Of a stretch of DNA of 64,000 nt, positions 29,536-38,610 are shown in pieces. Position 1 is the stretch's first letter; the number at the start of each line of letters is the position of its first letter. This DNA comes from a virus. The DNA lies in IMG/VR virus record IMGVR_UViG_3300033151_000166, positions 1 through 64,000 of that record. One strand, written 5' to 3'. A program made the translations under genes and the position numbers. The notes beneath the pieces were generated by a model that was not told the DNA's origin, ran no database searches, and saw only the letters and a list, made by a program, of their open reading frames with translations.

Positions 29536-32287
29536 ATACTACCATGTAGACCACAAAGATAAGTGGCATATTGTACCTGAAAGCCAGATACCAGTCAATG
29601 CTAAATATGAGTCAGTCATGTACCTTAAGTATAGAGCTGAAGATGTTGAAGCAAGTGGCGAGCAACAAGAGTATTGGGGTCCAATGTACATTGACCTTGA
29701 TAGCGAAGACGTATTAATAGCCTTAGCTGATATGAGAGAGATCTTAACTTACTTAGACCTCAACTTTAATATCCAAGAACCTAACTATAGAATATATGCT
29801 AGTGGTAGTAAAGGCTTTCACCTAGAGATTAATCCATATCTATATATGGATGGTAAATTCAAAGTAGCTCTACCTCTACGTTACAGAGCTATGGCTGCTA
29901 GAATTAAACAAGATCTTGGTGATAGAGTCTGTATTGACATGGGTGTATACTCACAAGGTAAGGGTAGACAGTGGCGTAGACCAAACGTCAAGCGTGAGAA
30001 TGGCAACTATAAAGTCTGGTTACCAAGAGCGGAGTTTAACAAGTTAGACTTGGATAAACTAAATGATGTAGTTAAACAGCCAGGCTTGGTAGCACCAATA
30101 TTTGAAAAAGTAATGGTGAATGAATTGCTTAAGTCCTGGTTTGAATCTACTAAGAAACTAGTTGAAATGGCTAAGCCATCAAAACCTGTACCAGATAACG
30201 TAATCCTAGATACTGAGACTCCTGAGTGTGTCGTTAAGTTAGCTAGGAATAAAGATGTTAAAGGTAATGTTAATTCAAACCTTCTAGCTATGCAAGCTAT
30301 CAGTTATGGTATAGCTAGAGCTTGGAACGTAGATCAGATTATATCATATAACCGTGAGTTTATCAACAACTACCGCTCATCACAGTATAAAACTGCAGCG
30401 GCTTTTGAAGATCACTTTAGAGGTTTATACGACTATGCATCTGAAGCACCAGACAAATTTAAGTTTGGTTGTAAGATGATGCTATCTTGTGTAGACTCAG
30501 TCGACTGTAACTCTTGTGCCATTAAGATCGGCGAAGACGCAGAGAACATGGTTGAAGGTATTATTGTTAAAGATGGTCACTACTATCTTATACCTGATGA
30601 CCCTGATCAACAACCAAGAAAACTATCTAATTTTACCATCGACTTAAGATCAATGACTTATATGGAAAGTGAGCTATACTCTGAAGAGCCACCAGTATTA
30701 GATATAAAATTTAGTAGTCCAAAGAACGCCACCAGAGGACTATGGTCAGAGAGCAAGAAGGTCAAGCAAGATCTTTTCGCAAGCAAACAGGCGTTCACTA
30801 AAATACTGAGCTTAGAGCTAGCTTACTTTGGCTCAGATAAGGACTTACAGATGTTGAAACTAGCTATTATGCATGCCAGTGACCCCAAGAAGATACTACA
30901 GGTTGAATACACTGGGTTATACTGGAAAAATGATGAGTGGCACTTTGTCACTAAAGACGGTTCTATGTCTCTTAACGGGACTATTGATCTTATCAAGACT
31001 ACAGCAGGTGCAGCGGCAGCTACTAAGACTAAGCTTAACTTTGAGTCTGAGCGCCCACCTAGACCTGACGAGATTATAAAGTACTTTGATACTCTAGCTG
31101 AGATCAACTCTAGTATCGTAACAGTTCCACTTATCACTTGGTTCTTTGGAGCATTCTTTAGTCCGCACTGTATGACTATGAATGAGCCAGCACCAAGTCT
31201 ATTTGTTACGGGTTCACATGGAGCTGGTAAAACTCAGTCTATTCTACAGATGCATAGACTGTTTGCACCAGACAGACCATCGTTTCCTTCTATTAGTAGT
31301 ACAACAGCTTTCTCTATGAATAAGTTCTGTAGCTCGACTAACCTGATGCCACTCATATTTGATGAGTTTAAACCTTCAGCTAACACGTCTAAACGTGGTG
31401 AAGAGGGTCAAGTATCTCAAGCTATTCGTGCTTCATACAATAAAGGCTACGAGTCTCGTGGTACTAAGAATAGAACAGTTGAAGAGACTCCTTTCTTGGC
31501 ACCTATCGGCTTTATTGGTGAACAACAAATTAATGAGGGTGCAGTTCAAGATCGTATTGTTCTAGTACACATGGATAAAGCAACTCACTCTAGAAAAAGA
31601 TCTGATGCTCTGGAAGATTTGAAACGTCTTGATATTGAAGTCATTGGTGCTCACTTCCTAGAGTTTGCTATGCGTGTACGTCCAGAAGAATTTGTTAATA
31701 AGGTTCTAAGCTATGATAAGCAGTTAGAAGACAAGTATAACGGAGTCTTTGATAATAGACCACGTAGAAACTTAGCTAATCTTATGACTGTAATGGACTT
31801 GATTGAGCAGTATGTATTACTATATACAAGTGATGAGTCTTTGGTAGAGAAGTTGGCCGGTATTATGAACGAGTATGTTAGCAGCTTCAATAGTCACTCT
31901 ACTAAAGTATACAATGAAATGCGTGGTATGGACGATACAGTTCAAAGCCTTAATTCATTGAATGACCTTGCCGATCTCATTAACCCTAATCTAGGTGATT
32001 TGGCACTGATGAGAAATAGACAGTATACTATTGAGGATGGCATCCTATACATTGATGTAGCAGCTTGTTATACTAACCTCAGCATCTATATCCAGAAGAA
32101 TAGATTGAACTTGTATCTAACAGACAAATCTAGCTTCTTGATGCAGCTTAACCAGAAGAACTATGTAACTAAGAAGATGTTCAAGTCAGATAAGATTATT
32201 AGTGGCAGACAGCGTATGCTAGTTGGTATCAACTTAGAATTAGCTGAAGCTAGCAGTGTTGTTCTAGACAACTTTAGTAGGAAATAA
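29522..32287 (+). CDS. Primase-helicase (AEP-type primase, P-loop helicase)
   Basis: 921 residues from ATG 29522, preceded by AAGGTGG; an upstream in-frame start lies inside the NUMOD1-like gene and is less likely. The N-terminal half has archaeo-eukaryotic-type primase motifs: PMYIDLDSED (metal Asp pair near 55-60) and YASGSKGFHLEI (near 97-110), with a His. A cysteine-containing linker (CVDSVDCNSCAIKI) may bind metal. The C-terminal half has Walker A GSHGAGKTQS at ~563 and a Walker B-like LIFDEFKP. It should unwind and prime phage DNA at the fork. Confidence 0.85.
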   Translation: MHVLKYYHVDHKDKWHIVPESQIPVNAKYESVMYLKYRAEDVEASGEQQEYWGPMYIDLDSEDVLIALADMREILTYLDLNFNIQEPNYRIYASGSKGFHLEINPYLYMDGKFKVALPLRYRAMAARIKQDLGDRVCIDMGVYSQGKGRQWRRPNVKRENGNYKVWLPRAEFNKLDLDKLNDVVKQPGLVAPIFEKVMVNELLKSWFESTKKLVEMAKPSKPVPDNVILDTETPECVVKLARNKDVKGNVNSNLLAMQAISYGIARAWNVDQIISYNREFINNYRSSQYKTAAAFEDHFRGLYDYASEAPDKFKFGCKMMLSCVDSVDCNSCAIKIGEDAENMVEGIIVKDGHYYLIPDDPDQQPRKLSNFTIDLRSMTYMESELYSEEPPVLDIKFSSPKNATRGLWSESKKVKQDLFASKQAFTKILSLELAYFGSDKDLQMLKLAIMHASDPKKILQVEYTGLYWKNDEWHFVTKDGSMSLNGTIDLIKTTAGAAAATKTKLNFESERPPRPDEIIKYFDTLAEINSSIVTVPLITWFFGAFFSPHCMTMNEPAPSLFVTGSHGAGKTQSILQMHRLFAPDRPSFPSISSTTAFSMNKFCSSTNLMPLIFDEFKPSANTSKRGEEGQVSQAIRASYNKGYESRGTKNRTVEETPFLAPIGFIGEQQINEGAVQDRIVLVHMDKATHSRKRSDALEDLKRLDIEVIGAHFLEFAMRVRPEEFVNKVLSYDKQLEDKYNGVFDNRPRRNLANLMTVMDLIEQYVLLYTSDESLVEKLAGIMNEYVSSFNSHSTKVYNEMRGMDDTVQSLNSLNDLADLINPNLGDLALMRNRQYTIEDGILYIDVAACYTNLSIYIQKNRLNLYLTDKSSFLMQLNQKNYVTKKMFKSDKIISGRQRMLVGINLELAEASSVVLDNFSRK

Positions 32288-32288
32288 T

Positions 32289-33722
32289 ATGACTTCCTTG
32301 GCAATGACTCCCTTCGATTATCAACTGGAAGATATGAAATTCTTAATATCATCTGGTAAAGCCGCATTGACACACGAACCTGGGGTTGGCAAAACCTTTG
32401 GTGCGATGTTAGCACTTACATATATAATCGAAAAGTCCGGCGGACAGGCCCTAGTTGTTATGCCACCTATTTTACTAAATACTTGGTATGAGAAATTCCA
32501 TGAGTACTTTGATACTGATCTTAAGATATTTGTCTACAAAGGTTCGCCGAAAGAGCGTAAAGCGATCAAATTAGAGAACCATGACGTCGTCTTAGTAAGC
32601 TATGATTTATTGCAGCGAGACTATGAGTCGTTCAGAAAAATTCTATGGAAGTCAGTTACCATAGATGAAAGTAAGTATATCAAGGTTGGCACTGTCACTA
32701 AGTCTAAGAAGACTGGAAACATGAATAAGTTTGGTTGTGTACAGTCTTTAGCCTATAGAGCTGAGTATGTGACCATAATGAATGGGACACCCTTGACGAA
32801 ATCACCTATGGATTTATTCCATATCTTTCAATTGATTAACCCTTCTATGTACATAACTAAGAAGAACTTCTTAAGAACCCATGCTAGATATGCTAAGGAT
32901 GATGGCGGTTTCCCTATGATCATTGGTTGGCAGAAGTTAGAAGCACTGCAAGTACGCCTTGATAGAGTCAGTAGACGTATGATAAAGTCACAGGTACTGA
33001 AAGATCTACCACCTAAGCAGTTAATCATTAAACAATTTGACCTTGAACCTAAACATAGTAAGACCTTAAAAGAACTGATAGACTTTGGTTTTGTAGAGCT
33101 CAAAGACTCTAGTAAAGAATTCCTATTCTTAGAGGGTACTTCTTTATTGATGCAAGCTAGACAAGCTATGTTTGATCCTAGTATATTAGGTTTACCTGGT
33201 GAGTCAGCATATGTAGAGGTATTACAAGATATCTTAGAGGACCTAGGTGATGAGCAAGTGATTATTTTTGCTCACTTTCATGGCACTATAGATATTATAC
33301 GTAAGTTACTAGAGAAGATGAAGCTATCACACACTGAACTGCACGGTAGAGTCACAGCAGCTAAGCGAGATGGAGCAGTGACTGCATTTAAACAAAAGAA
33401 AGTCCAAGTACTACTAGCTAATGCTCTATCAGCTGGTGTAGGTCTAGACTTTCAACAAGCAAGGAATGTTATCTTTGCCGAGCTAGATCATCAAGTAGAT
33501 AGTTTCTGGCAAGGTATGGATAGAGTACATAGACCAGGTCAAACTGATGATGTAAATGTCTTTGCACTGGTAGCTAAGAATACACCAGCCGTAGCTCTAA
33601 TGAGAGGTATTAAAACTAATATAGACTATGTATCAGCTGTACTTACTGGTAAAGAAGACGCTTCAGTCCTATATAACAATAGAATTACTGAGAAAGAGGA
33701 GAGAGAATGGATGGCTTTGTAG
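32289..33722 (+). CDS. SNF2-family DNA helicase/translocase
   Basis: 477 residues. Helicase motifs in order: I HEPGVGKTFG, II TIDESKYIK (DES instead of the usual DEAH-like), III NGTPLTKSPMDLF, IV VIIFAHFHGT, V ANALSAGVGLDFQQA, VI FWQGMDRVHRPGQ. This arrangement is SNF2-like. Phage SNF2 proteins such as T4 UvsW-type enzymes act in recombination-linked replication and branch migration. Overlaps the sigma factor gene by 16 bases, so the two are co-expressed. Confidence 0.88.
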   Translation: MTSLAMTPFDYQLEDMKFLISSGKAALTHEPGVGKTFGAMLALTYIIEKSGGQALVVMPPILLNTWYEKFHEYFDTDLKIFVYKGSPKERKAIKLENHDVVLVSYDLLQRDYESFRKILWKSVTIDESKYIKVGTVTKSKKTGNMNKFGCVQSLAYRAEYVTIMNGTPLTKSPMDLFHIFQLINPSMYITKKNFLRTHARYAKDDGGFPMIIGWQKLEALQVRLDRVSRRMIKSQVLKDLPPKQLIIKQFDLEPKHSKTLKELIDFGFVELKDSSKEFLFLEGTSLLMQARQAMFDPSILGLPGESAYVEVLQDILEDLGDEQVIIFAHFHGTIDIIRKLLEKMKLSHTELHGRVTAAKRDGAVTAFKQKKVQVLLANALSAGVGLDFQQARNVIFAELDHQVDSFWQGMDRVHRPGQTDDVNVFALVAKNTPAVALMRGIKTNIDYVSAVLTGKEDASVLYNNRITEKEEREWMAL

Positions 33723-34276
33723 AGGACCTAATAGAAGAGCATATGTATCTAGTAAATATCATAGCTCATAGATACAAGAACGCTAGTAATGGTTTAGGCT
33801 TTAATGATTTAGTACAAGAAGGTTCTATAGGTCTTATAACCGCAGTGGATTATTATGACCCCACCTACGGTACTAAGTTCTCTAGCTATGCTGGTATCTG
33901 GATTAAGCAGTCGATGACTGATGCCTTGACCTCTAAGTCTAGAGTACTGCGTCTACCAAGTCACATAGTATATAACAAGTTTAGAATCCAGAAGTTTAAA
34001 GATCAATTTCTAGCTACTAATAACTTTGAACCTGATGTAGACATGATATCAAAATCATTGGTTATAGACCGACACCTTGTTATACAGATACTAGACCTAC
34101 AGACTGATAAGTGTGGTTTAACTGAACTAGACTTTGAAGATCAAAACTCTGAAGACATGCTAGAAGTGGTTGAGCAAGATGACAATTTCGACTTTGTCAT
34201 TAAAGGGATGAAGCGTCTCAGTACTAAAGAGCAAATTGTCCTAGCACTAAAATTTAACCTAATGAGCAAGATTTAA
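33707..34276 (+). CDS. Sigma70-family factor lacking region 4.2
   Basis: 189 residues. Regions 2.1-2.4 are clear: FNDLVQEGSIGLITAVDYYD and GTKFSSYAGIWIKQSMTDAL. Offset 369 aligns it with E. coli sigma70 without gaps: Gln68=Q437 and Thr71=T440 (-12 readers), Tyr61=Y430 and Trp65=W434 (melting), His86=H455 (extended -10); E458 is Tyr89. Region 3 follows. The protein ends 18 residues into region 4.1 (LSTKEQIVLALKFNL), so the -35-reading helix-turn-helix is missing. Promoter DNA follows at once, so it is not a frameshifted pseudogene. Likely reads the phage's -35-less promoters. Confidence 0.85.
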   Translation: MDGFVEDLIEEHMYLVNIIAHRYKNASNGLGFNDLVQEGSIGLITAVDYYDPTYGTKFSSYAGIWIKQSMTDALTSKSRVLRLPSHIVYNKFRIQKFKDQFLATNNFEPDVDMISKSLVIDRHLVIQILDLQTDKCGLTELDFEDQNSEDMLEVVEQDDNFDFVIKGMKRLSTKEQIVLALKFNLMSKI

Positions 34277-34290
34277 GAAACGGTTAAAAT

Positions 34291-34304
34291 ACTTGTGCTA
34301 TAAT
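34291..34304 (+). promoter_or_regulatory. Promoter variant after sigma gene
   Basis: ACTTGTGCTATAAT, one base from consensus (A to C), with TG of the extended -10 kept. 61 bases before the next gene. The transcript start would carry CAAAAG/CTTTTG arms (about 34313-34335). Confidence 0.7.
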
Positions 34305-34365
34305 AATAACATCAAAAGTGAATGTGCACCTTTTGAGTAAAAATTTCAGCACACGGAGACAAAAC

Positions 34366-35001
34366 ATGGCAAAAGTAAAACAAAACATTGAAGATATGGA
34401 CGTAACAGCTGAAGTAGAAGCACCTGTAACAGATGTAGTAGTAACAGGTACGGCGGCAACGCCAGTAGCATCAGGTTCACAGATGCAACAAATGAATACA
34501 GAATTTGAAGGTCTTGATACTATCGCTAGTTTCATGCCTTACTTTATTCTTGATGGCTCAGAGCTACTTAACAAGACTGATAACTCAGCGCATCCAGCGC
34601 TTGAGGTGATTCTTGAAGGTGGTAAACCAGTATGGCAACTATGGGACGAAAGTTCTAACTTGATTGCTGAGAGTTTTGATGGAGCAGTTGATACAGCTGG
34701 TCGTCCTATGGCTGGCTTACTTGCAGCTGAGAAAGAAAAAGCTCAGAAACCTCAAGATATGAAGATCCAAGCACGTTATGAGATTTACTTCTTGTGGGAC
34801 TATGCTGAAGAAGGTGAGAAACTTACAAAGATTTCACTGTCACCAGCATCTAAGTTCCAGCTTGCTGATTATATCAAAGAGCTTTCTAAAGATGGTCTTA
34901 AACTATCTGATGCAAAGACAAAGATCACTGCTGAGCGTGTAGTTTCTAAGCAAGGCTTCCGTTACAGCCGCGCTTCATTCGAGAACATCGGAGACGCATA
35001 A
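34366..35001 (+). CDS. Possible ssDNA-binding or replication protein
   Basis: 211 residues from ATG 34366, chosen for GGAG seven bases upstream; the frame extends 48 bases further but without a start signal. The N-terminus is low-complexity and acidic; the body holds a strand-rich domain (EVILEGGKPVWQLWDESSNL, KIQARYEIYFLWDYAEEGEK) and a C-terminal TAERVVSKQGFRYSRASFEN. Own promoter, placed between helicase and polymerase genes, which would fit an abundant SSB. There is no recognisable OB signature or acidic C-terminus; this is context-based. Confidence 0.5.
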   Translation: MAKVKQNIEDMDVTAEVEAPVTDVVVTGTAATPVASGSQMQQMNTEFEGLDTIASFMPYFILDGSELLNKTDNSAHPALEVILEGGKPVWQLWDESSNLIAESFDGAVDTAGRPMAGLLAAEKEKAQKPQDMKIQARYEIYFLWDYAEEGEKLTKISLSPASKFQLADYIKELSKDGLKLSDAKTKITAERVVSKQGFRYSRASFENIGDA

Positions 35002-35156
35002 TGCGTGCCGGTGGTTCTGGCTGTGTAGGCCGACCTGATGGTGGCAATGAGCGTGAAGGTAAAGCCCGCTTTACTAAGACGCCAATGACACTACAACGTA
35101 AGATCAATCGCCGCAAGAGTAAAGCGGCTCGTGCTAGTCGTAAGGCTAATAGATGA
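35001..35156 (+). CDS. 51-residue highly basic protein
   Basis: ATG 35001 overlaps the preceding stop (TAATG), with GGAGACG upstream. The peptide is strongly basic (LQRKINRRKSKAARASRKAN) after a Gly-rich start. Likely binds nucleic acid or is an internal basic peptide. Stop overlaps the next start (ATGA). Not recognised. Confidence 0.6.
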   Translation: MRAGGSGCVGRPDGGNEREGKARFTKTPMTLQRKINRRKSKAARASRKANR

Positions 35157-35365
35157 TGGATATGTCAGCAGCAGTTTTAATGGAAGTTATGACTGCTGAT
35201 ATGATGGCTAGAAGAGGGCAGATAAGTCATACTTATACGCGCTTAATGAGTCAACTATCTGGGCTACATGCATCTAAGGCTAGTCATAATCCCTGGCTAT
35301 TCACAGTGTTAAACTGTATCACGTATAAGGCAAGCTATGAGCGTAATCTTAATAGAGGGTCCTGA
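35153..35365 (+). CDS. Small protein before dNMP kinase, unknown
   Basis: 70 residues, ATG overlapping the preceding stop and overlapping the kinase start by 29 bases. Met-rich helical N-terminus (MMDMSAAVLMEVMTADMMAR) then a Ser/His-rich part. No ribosome site of its own; coupling is likely. Not recognised. Confidence 0.5.
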   Translation: MMDMSAAVLMEVMTADMMARRGQISHTYTRLMSQLSGLHASKASHNPWLFTVLNCITYKASYERNLNRGS

Positions 35366-35849
35366 CAAGTGTGGTAAAACCACGCTAGTCAAGAGTCTAA
35401 CTACGGCTGGTCTACTTCCAAGAGCAAAGCATCTACCTGATGGTCCTTTTAGACCATTGGTTATAGATGGTGCAGTGACTGGTTTAGCATCCACTTTCTT
35501 ATTCTTTGCTAATGAACAACAGTTCTGGCAAGACTATGCAACCACTCCAGGCGACTTCGTCTGTGATCGCGGTATGATATCTATGTTAGTCTATCAAGGC
35601 TATCTTCTTGGTAACATGCCACCTATTGTTATTCTTAACCTGTATAAGACGATCATGACTGATCTGAACATTACAGAGATTGTATACTTGACAAATGAAC
35701 CTTTTGAAGAGTATGATGACAATGACTTATTCGAAGCTTATGGGTACACGCAGATACGTGCCTGTTATGAAGACGCTATTAAACTTGTAGAGTCTAACTT
35801 CGCAGATATAAAAATTACCCGCTTAGATCTTTCTGTAGACACACATTAG
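35337..35849 (+). CDS. Deoxynucleoside monophosphate kinase-like
   Basis: 170 residues. P-loop GPDKCGKTT at residues 8-16, then DFVCDRGMISMLVYQG in the place of the Asp-Arg of thymidylate kinases, and a C-terminal LTNEPFEEYDD. It phosphorylates dNMPs, here probably dTMP or the modified dCMP product. The lid region is short compared with host Tmk (~210 residues). Confidence 0.75.
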   Translation: MSVILIEGPDKCGKTTLVKSLTTAGLLPRAKHLPDGPFRPLVIDGAVTGLASTFLFFANEQQFWQDYATTPGDFVCDRGMISMLVYQGYLLGNMPPIVILNLYKTIMTDLNITEIVYLTNEPFEEYDDNDLFEAYGYTQIRACYEDAIKLVESNFADIKITRLDLSVDTH

Positions 35850-35918
35850 ACGCTTAACAGCGTCTTCGGGTACTTTTCAAATATTCTAATTTAAACTTAA
35901 ACTATATGAAAAGTACCC
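35848..35918 (+). promoter_or_regulatory. Two strong hairpins before the nuclease-polymerase genes
   Basis: AGACGC-TTAACA-GCGTCT (35848-35865) is followed by GGGTACTTTTCA (35868-35879), which pairs perfectly over 12 bp with TGAAAAGTACCC (35907-35918) around a 27-base A/T-rich loop. It lies between the kinase and the 5' nuclease, whose ribosome site (TAGGAG) follows 10 bases later. No promoter is seen here, so it may be an RNase processing or stability element, or a regulator-binding site. Confidence 0.75.
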
Positions 35919-35941
35919 CACCAATTTTAGGAGCTTAAAAA

Positions 35942-36670
35942 ATGTTATTTATTGATGCTAACAACTATGTTAAAAGAATTTATCACGGCGGTGGAAATCC
36001 TTACACGCTAATTCATGACCTACTCATGAAAAATCTGGACGTACAAATTCAATTTGTATGTGACACTAGTTCTAGTCGTAAGCCTAGACGAGAGATACAC
36101 CCTAAGTATAAGTTTGGAAGAGACATGGGTGATGACCCAGTATACTTTGAAGTTATGGAGAACTGTCAGAACATAGCTAGATGCTTTGACAATGTAACAG
36201 CTCTAAACATCATTAACGCTGAGGCTGATGATTACATCGCTAATAGTGTATCAAAAGGTGACACTGTTATCTCTAATGACCGCGATCTTTGGCCTTTAGT
36301 AAAAGACGGTGTTGAGATACTTCTTAACGCTTCTATGCGTGTAGATGAAGTGGCAATGGTACATAAGTTTGACACGAAAAATCCAGACCACATTTATCTC
36401 TATAAATGCTTAGTTGGTGACACATCAGACAAGATCCCAGGTAAACGTGGATTTGGTAAAGCTGCTTGGGGTAAATTATCTGGCTATGAAAGAGATAAAG
36501 TATGGGAAGCATTACGTACTGGTGAGGCGCATGACCTAATCAATGAGCAGGTTCTTATGTGTTATAAGCTAGCGATGCCTTTACCTATTGGCTCTTACGA
36601 AATCGAGCAGCTTGAAAACCTTAATAGAACTTCGGTTCAATATTGTGAAGACAAAGGAATTATCTTATGA
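35942..36670 (+). CDS. 5'-3' exonuclease (flap nuclease)
   Basis: 242 residues. Family residues in order: LFIDANN (Asp5), PRREIHPKYK (basic arch), INAEADDYIAN (metal cluster), ISNDRDLWPLV (metal Asps) and a helix-three-turn-helix GDTSDKIPGKRGFGKAAW. Matches the T5/T7-type 5' nucleases that remove RNA primers and flaps. ATGA overlap with the polymerase gene. Confidence 0.9.
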   Translation: MLFIDANNYVKRIYHGGGNPYTLIHDLLMKNLDVQIQFVCDTSSSRKPRREIHPKYKFGRDMGDDPVYFEVMENCQNIARCFDNVTALNIINAEADDYIANSVSKGDTVISNDRDLWPLVKDGVEILLNASMRVDEVAMVHKFDTKNPDHIYLYKCLVGDTSDKIPGKRGFGKAAWGKLSGYERDKVWEALRTGEAHDLINEQVLMCYKLAMPLPIGSYEIEQLENLNRTSVQYCEDKGIIL

Positions 36671-38574
36671 TCTATAACAAATCAAATATACAGGATGCAC
36701 TTGCCATCCTTAAAGACAGTCCAGAAGAGATCTGGTCTATTGACCTCGAGACATACAACCCTTACGAGAACGCCTGGTTTATGGAACTTAGCGCTAAGCA
36801 AAGACCATTGAACCGTATTGACAGTAAGATCGTGTCACTTCAGCTGGCTACACCATCTGGTATTGAGATGTACTTTGACTTTGCTCACAAGCAAGAGGGT
36901 GAAGACTTACGTCTTGACTATAAGTATCTAGGCGAGATCCTAGATCAATGTAAGTCCAATGACTTGATCGCTCACAATGCAGCCTTTGAGTATGGAATGA
37001 TCTTGCGTCATGGCTACGACTGCCCTCAAGATTACTATGATACTATGATTATGGGAGTACTATACAATGAAAACATGGCACAAGGTCTTAAGCCTACGAT
37101 TAAAACTCGTTTTGGTCACATCATGCCTAGCTACGCTGAGACTGTTGGTGACGGTACTATGGCTGATATCACTGCCATCGAAGGTTATGAATATGGTATG
37201 TCTGATGCTGATTGGACTCTTAAGCTTTATGACTGGTATGCTGAGCGCATTAGCATGGCCTATTATGAAACTTTTGAAATGGATACTATTAAAATTATCT
37301 CTCACCAGTACGCCGGAGGACAGGCTATCGATACAGACAGACTTGCAGAAATTCAAGCAGAAGATATCTTGGCTCGTGATGTAATCTTTGACAAGTTTCC
37401 TGAACTAAAAGAGATAAACATGAACAGTCCTAAGCAGGTAGCAGTGTTCTTATACGATGAGATGGGTCTTAAACCTTTTAAAGTCTCAAAGAAAACAGGA
37501 GCTCCGTCCACAGACAAAGAGTCACTGTTTGAGTTGGAGTCAGAGTATGGTAAGCAGTATCCTATTGTTAAAGCCTTCGCTGATATTCGTAAGCTTGAGA
37601 CAAGATTGAAACTATACTATCGTCCTTACCCTAAGTTGATCTATCCTGATGGACTACTACACTCAGAGATACGCCAGACTGGTACAGTTACAGGTAGATT
37701 TAGTTCTAACTCACCTAACACTCAGCAAGTAGCTAAGCGTGGTGATGGTAAGAAGGTTCGTGATGTATACATACCTCATAAAGGTCACGACTGTATCGTA
37801 TGTATTGACTGGTCTCAGATTGAGATGCGTATTGCAGCTCACATGTCTAACGACCCTAAGCTAGTTGATGGATATCTAACTGAGAAAGATATGCACACAC
37901 TGTCTGGTACAAACATCTCTGGTCTAGAGTATGATGAGATGGTAGCGCTGGTCAATGAAGAAGACTCAGAACAGAAAGCTAACCGCCAAAAAGGTAAGAC
38001 TCTAAACTTTGCATCACTATACCTAGCATCACCAATGCGTCTAGCTAAATTTGATCTATTGGATTGTACAGTGCCAGAGGCTGAGCTATTCTTATCAGCT
38101 CACAAGCTAGGTTATGAGGGATACTTCTATAACTATGTTAATAAAGTATCTCGTGATGTTAATACTAATGGCTATGTTCAAACACTATTTGGTCGTACTA
38201 GACACTTGCCTGATATTAAGTCACCGATCAGAGTTTTAAGAAGTAGTGCTGAGACTCAAGCGTTGAACGCTACGATACAGGGAACAGCTGGAGATATAAT
38301 GAAGCTTAGCTTAAACACTCTATGGTCTGAGAAACTTCTATTCTTGAAGGACTTCAGATTTATTATGCAGGTTCATGATGAATTTGTATTTAGTTGTACT
38401 CATGAAGCCGCAGCTGAATTAATGCCTAAGGTCAGAGAGATCATGCAGCGTGTACCTAAAGGTTTCAGAGTACCTATCGTTGCTGAGGTATCTATAGGAC
38501 CGAACTTTGGTGATCAGCGCGAGCTACACGGTGATCTATCACTTGAGAATATCAAGCGCAAACTCTCTTTGTAA
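36667..38574 (+). CDS. DNA polymerase, family A
   Basis: 635 residues. Proofreading exonuclease: Exo I SIDLETYN (Asp26, Glu28), Exo II DLIAHNAAFEYG, Exo III-type MSDADWTLKLYD. Polymerase: motif A CIDWSQIEMRIAA (~380), motif B RQKGKTLNFASLY (~440), motif C QVHDEFVF (Asp571). Length and layout match T7 gp5-type replicative enzymes. In motif B the residue at the F/Y762 site is Phe (NF), so ddNTP discrimination is expected. Operon with the 5' nuclease, then the promoter at 38577. Confidence 0.95.
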   Translation: MIYNKSNIQDALAILKDSPEEIWSIDLETYNPYENAWFMELSAKQRPLNRIDSKIVSLQLATPSGIEMYFDFAHKQEGEDLRLDYKYLGEILDQCKSNDLIAHNAAFEYGMILRHGYDCPQDYYDTMIMGVLYNENMAQGLKPTIKTRFGHIMPSYAETVGDGTMADITAIEGYEYGMSDADWTLKLYDWYAERISMAYYETFEMDTIKIISHQYAGGQAIDTDRLAEIQAEDILARDVIFDKFPELKEINMNSPKQVAVFLYDEMGLKPFKVSKKTGAPSTDKESLFELESEYGKQYPIVKAFADIRKLETRLKLYYRPYPKLIYPDGLLHSEIRQTGTVTGRFSSNSPNTQQVAKRGDGKKVRDVYIPHKGHDCIVCIDWSQIEMRIAAHMSNDPKLVDGYLTEKDMHTLSGTNISGLEYDEMVALVNEEDSEQKANRQKGKTLNFASLYLASPMRLAKFDLLDCTVPEAELFLSAHKLGYEGYFYNYVNKVSRDVNTNGYVQTLFGRTRHLPDIKSPIRVLRSSAETQALNATIQGTAGDIMKLSLNTLWSEKLLFLKDFRFIMQVHDEFVFSCTHEAAAELMPKVREIMQRVPKGFRVPIVAEVSIGPNFGDQRELHGDLSLENIKRKLSL

Positions 38575-38576
38575 TT

Positions 38577-38590
38577 ACTTGTGATATAAT
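38577..38590 (+). promoter_or_regulatory. Promoter, phage consensus
   Basis: ACTTGTGATATAAT, exact consensus, three bases after the polymerase stop and 20 bases before the TS-family gene. This starts the nucleotide-metabolism and recombination operon. Confidence 0.78.
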
Positions 38591-38610
38591 ATGTTTACAA
38601 AGGAAAATTG

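Noticed and set aside
33707-34276. Sigma factor as a frameshifted pseudogene
   Set aside because: After the stop, no region-4.2-like sequence appears in the other frames; a promoter starts 14 bases later. The regions that remain are intact, so it is a shortened but probably functional protein.
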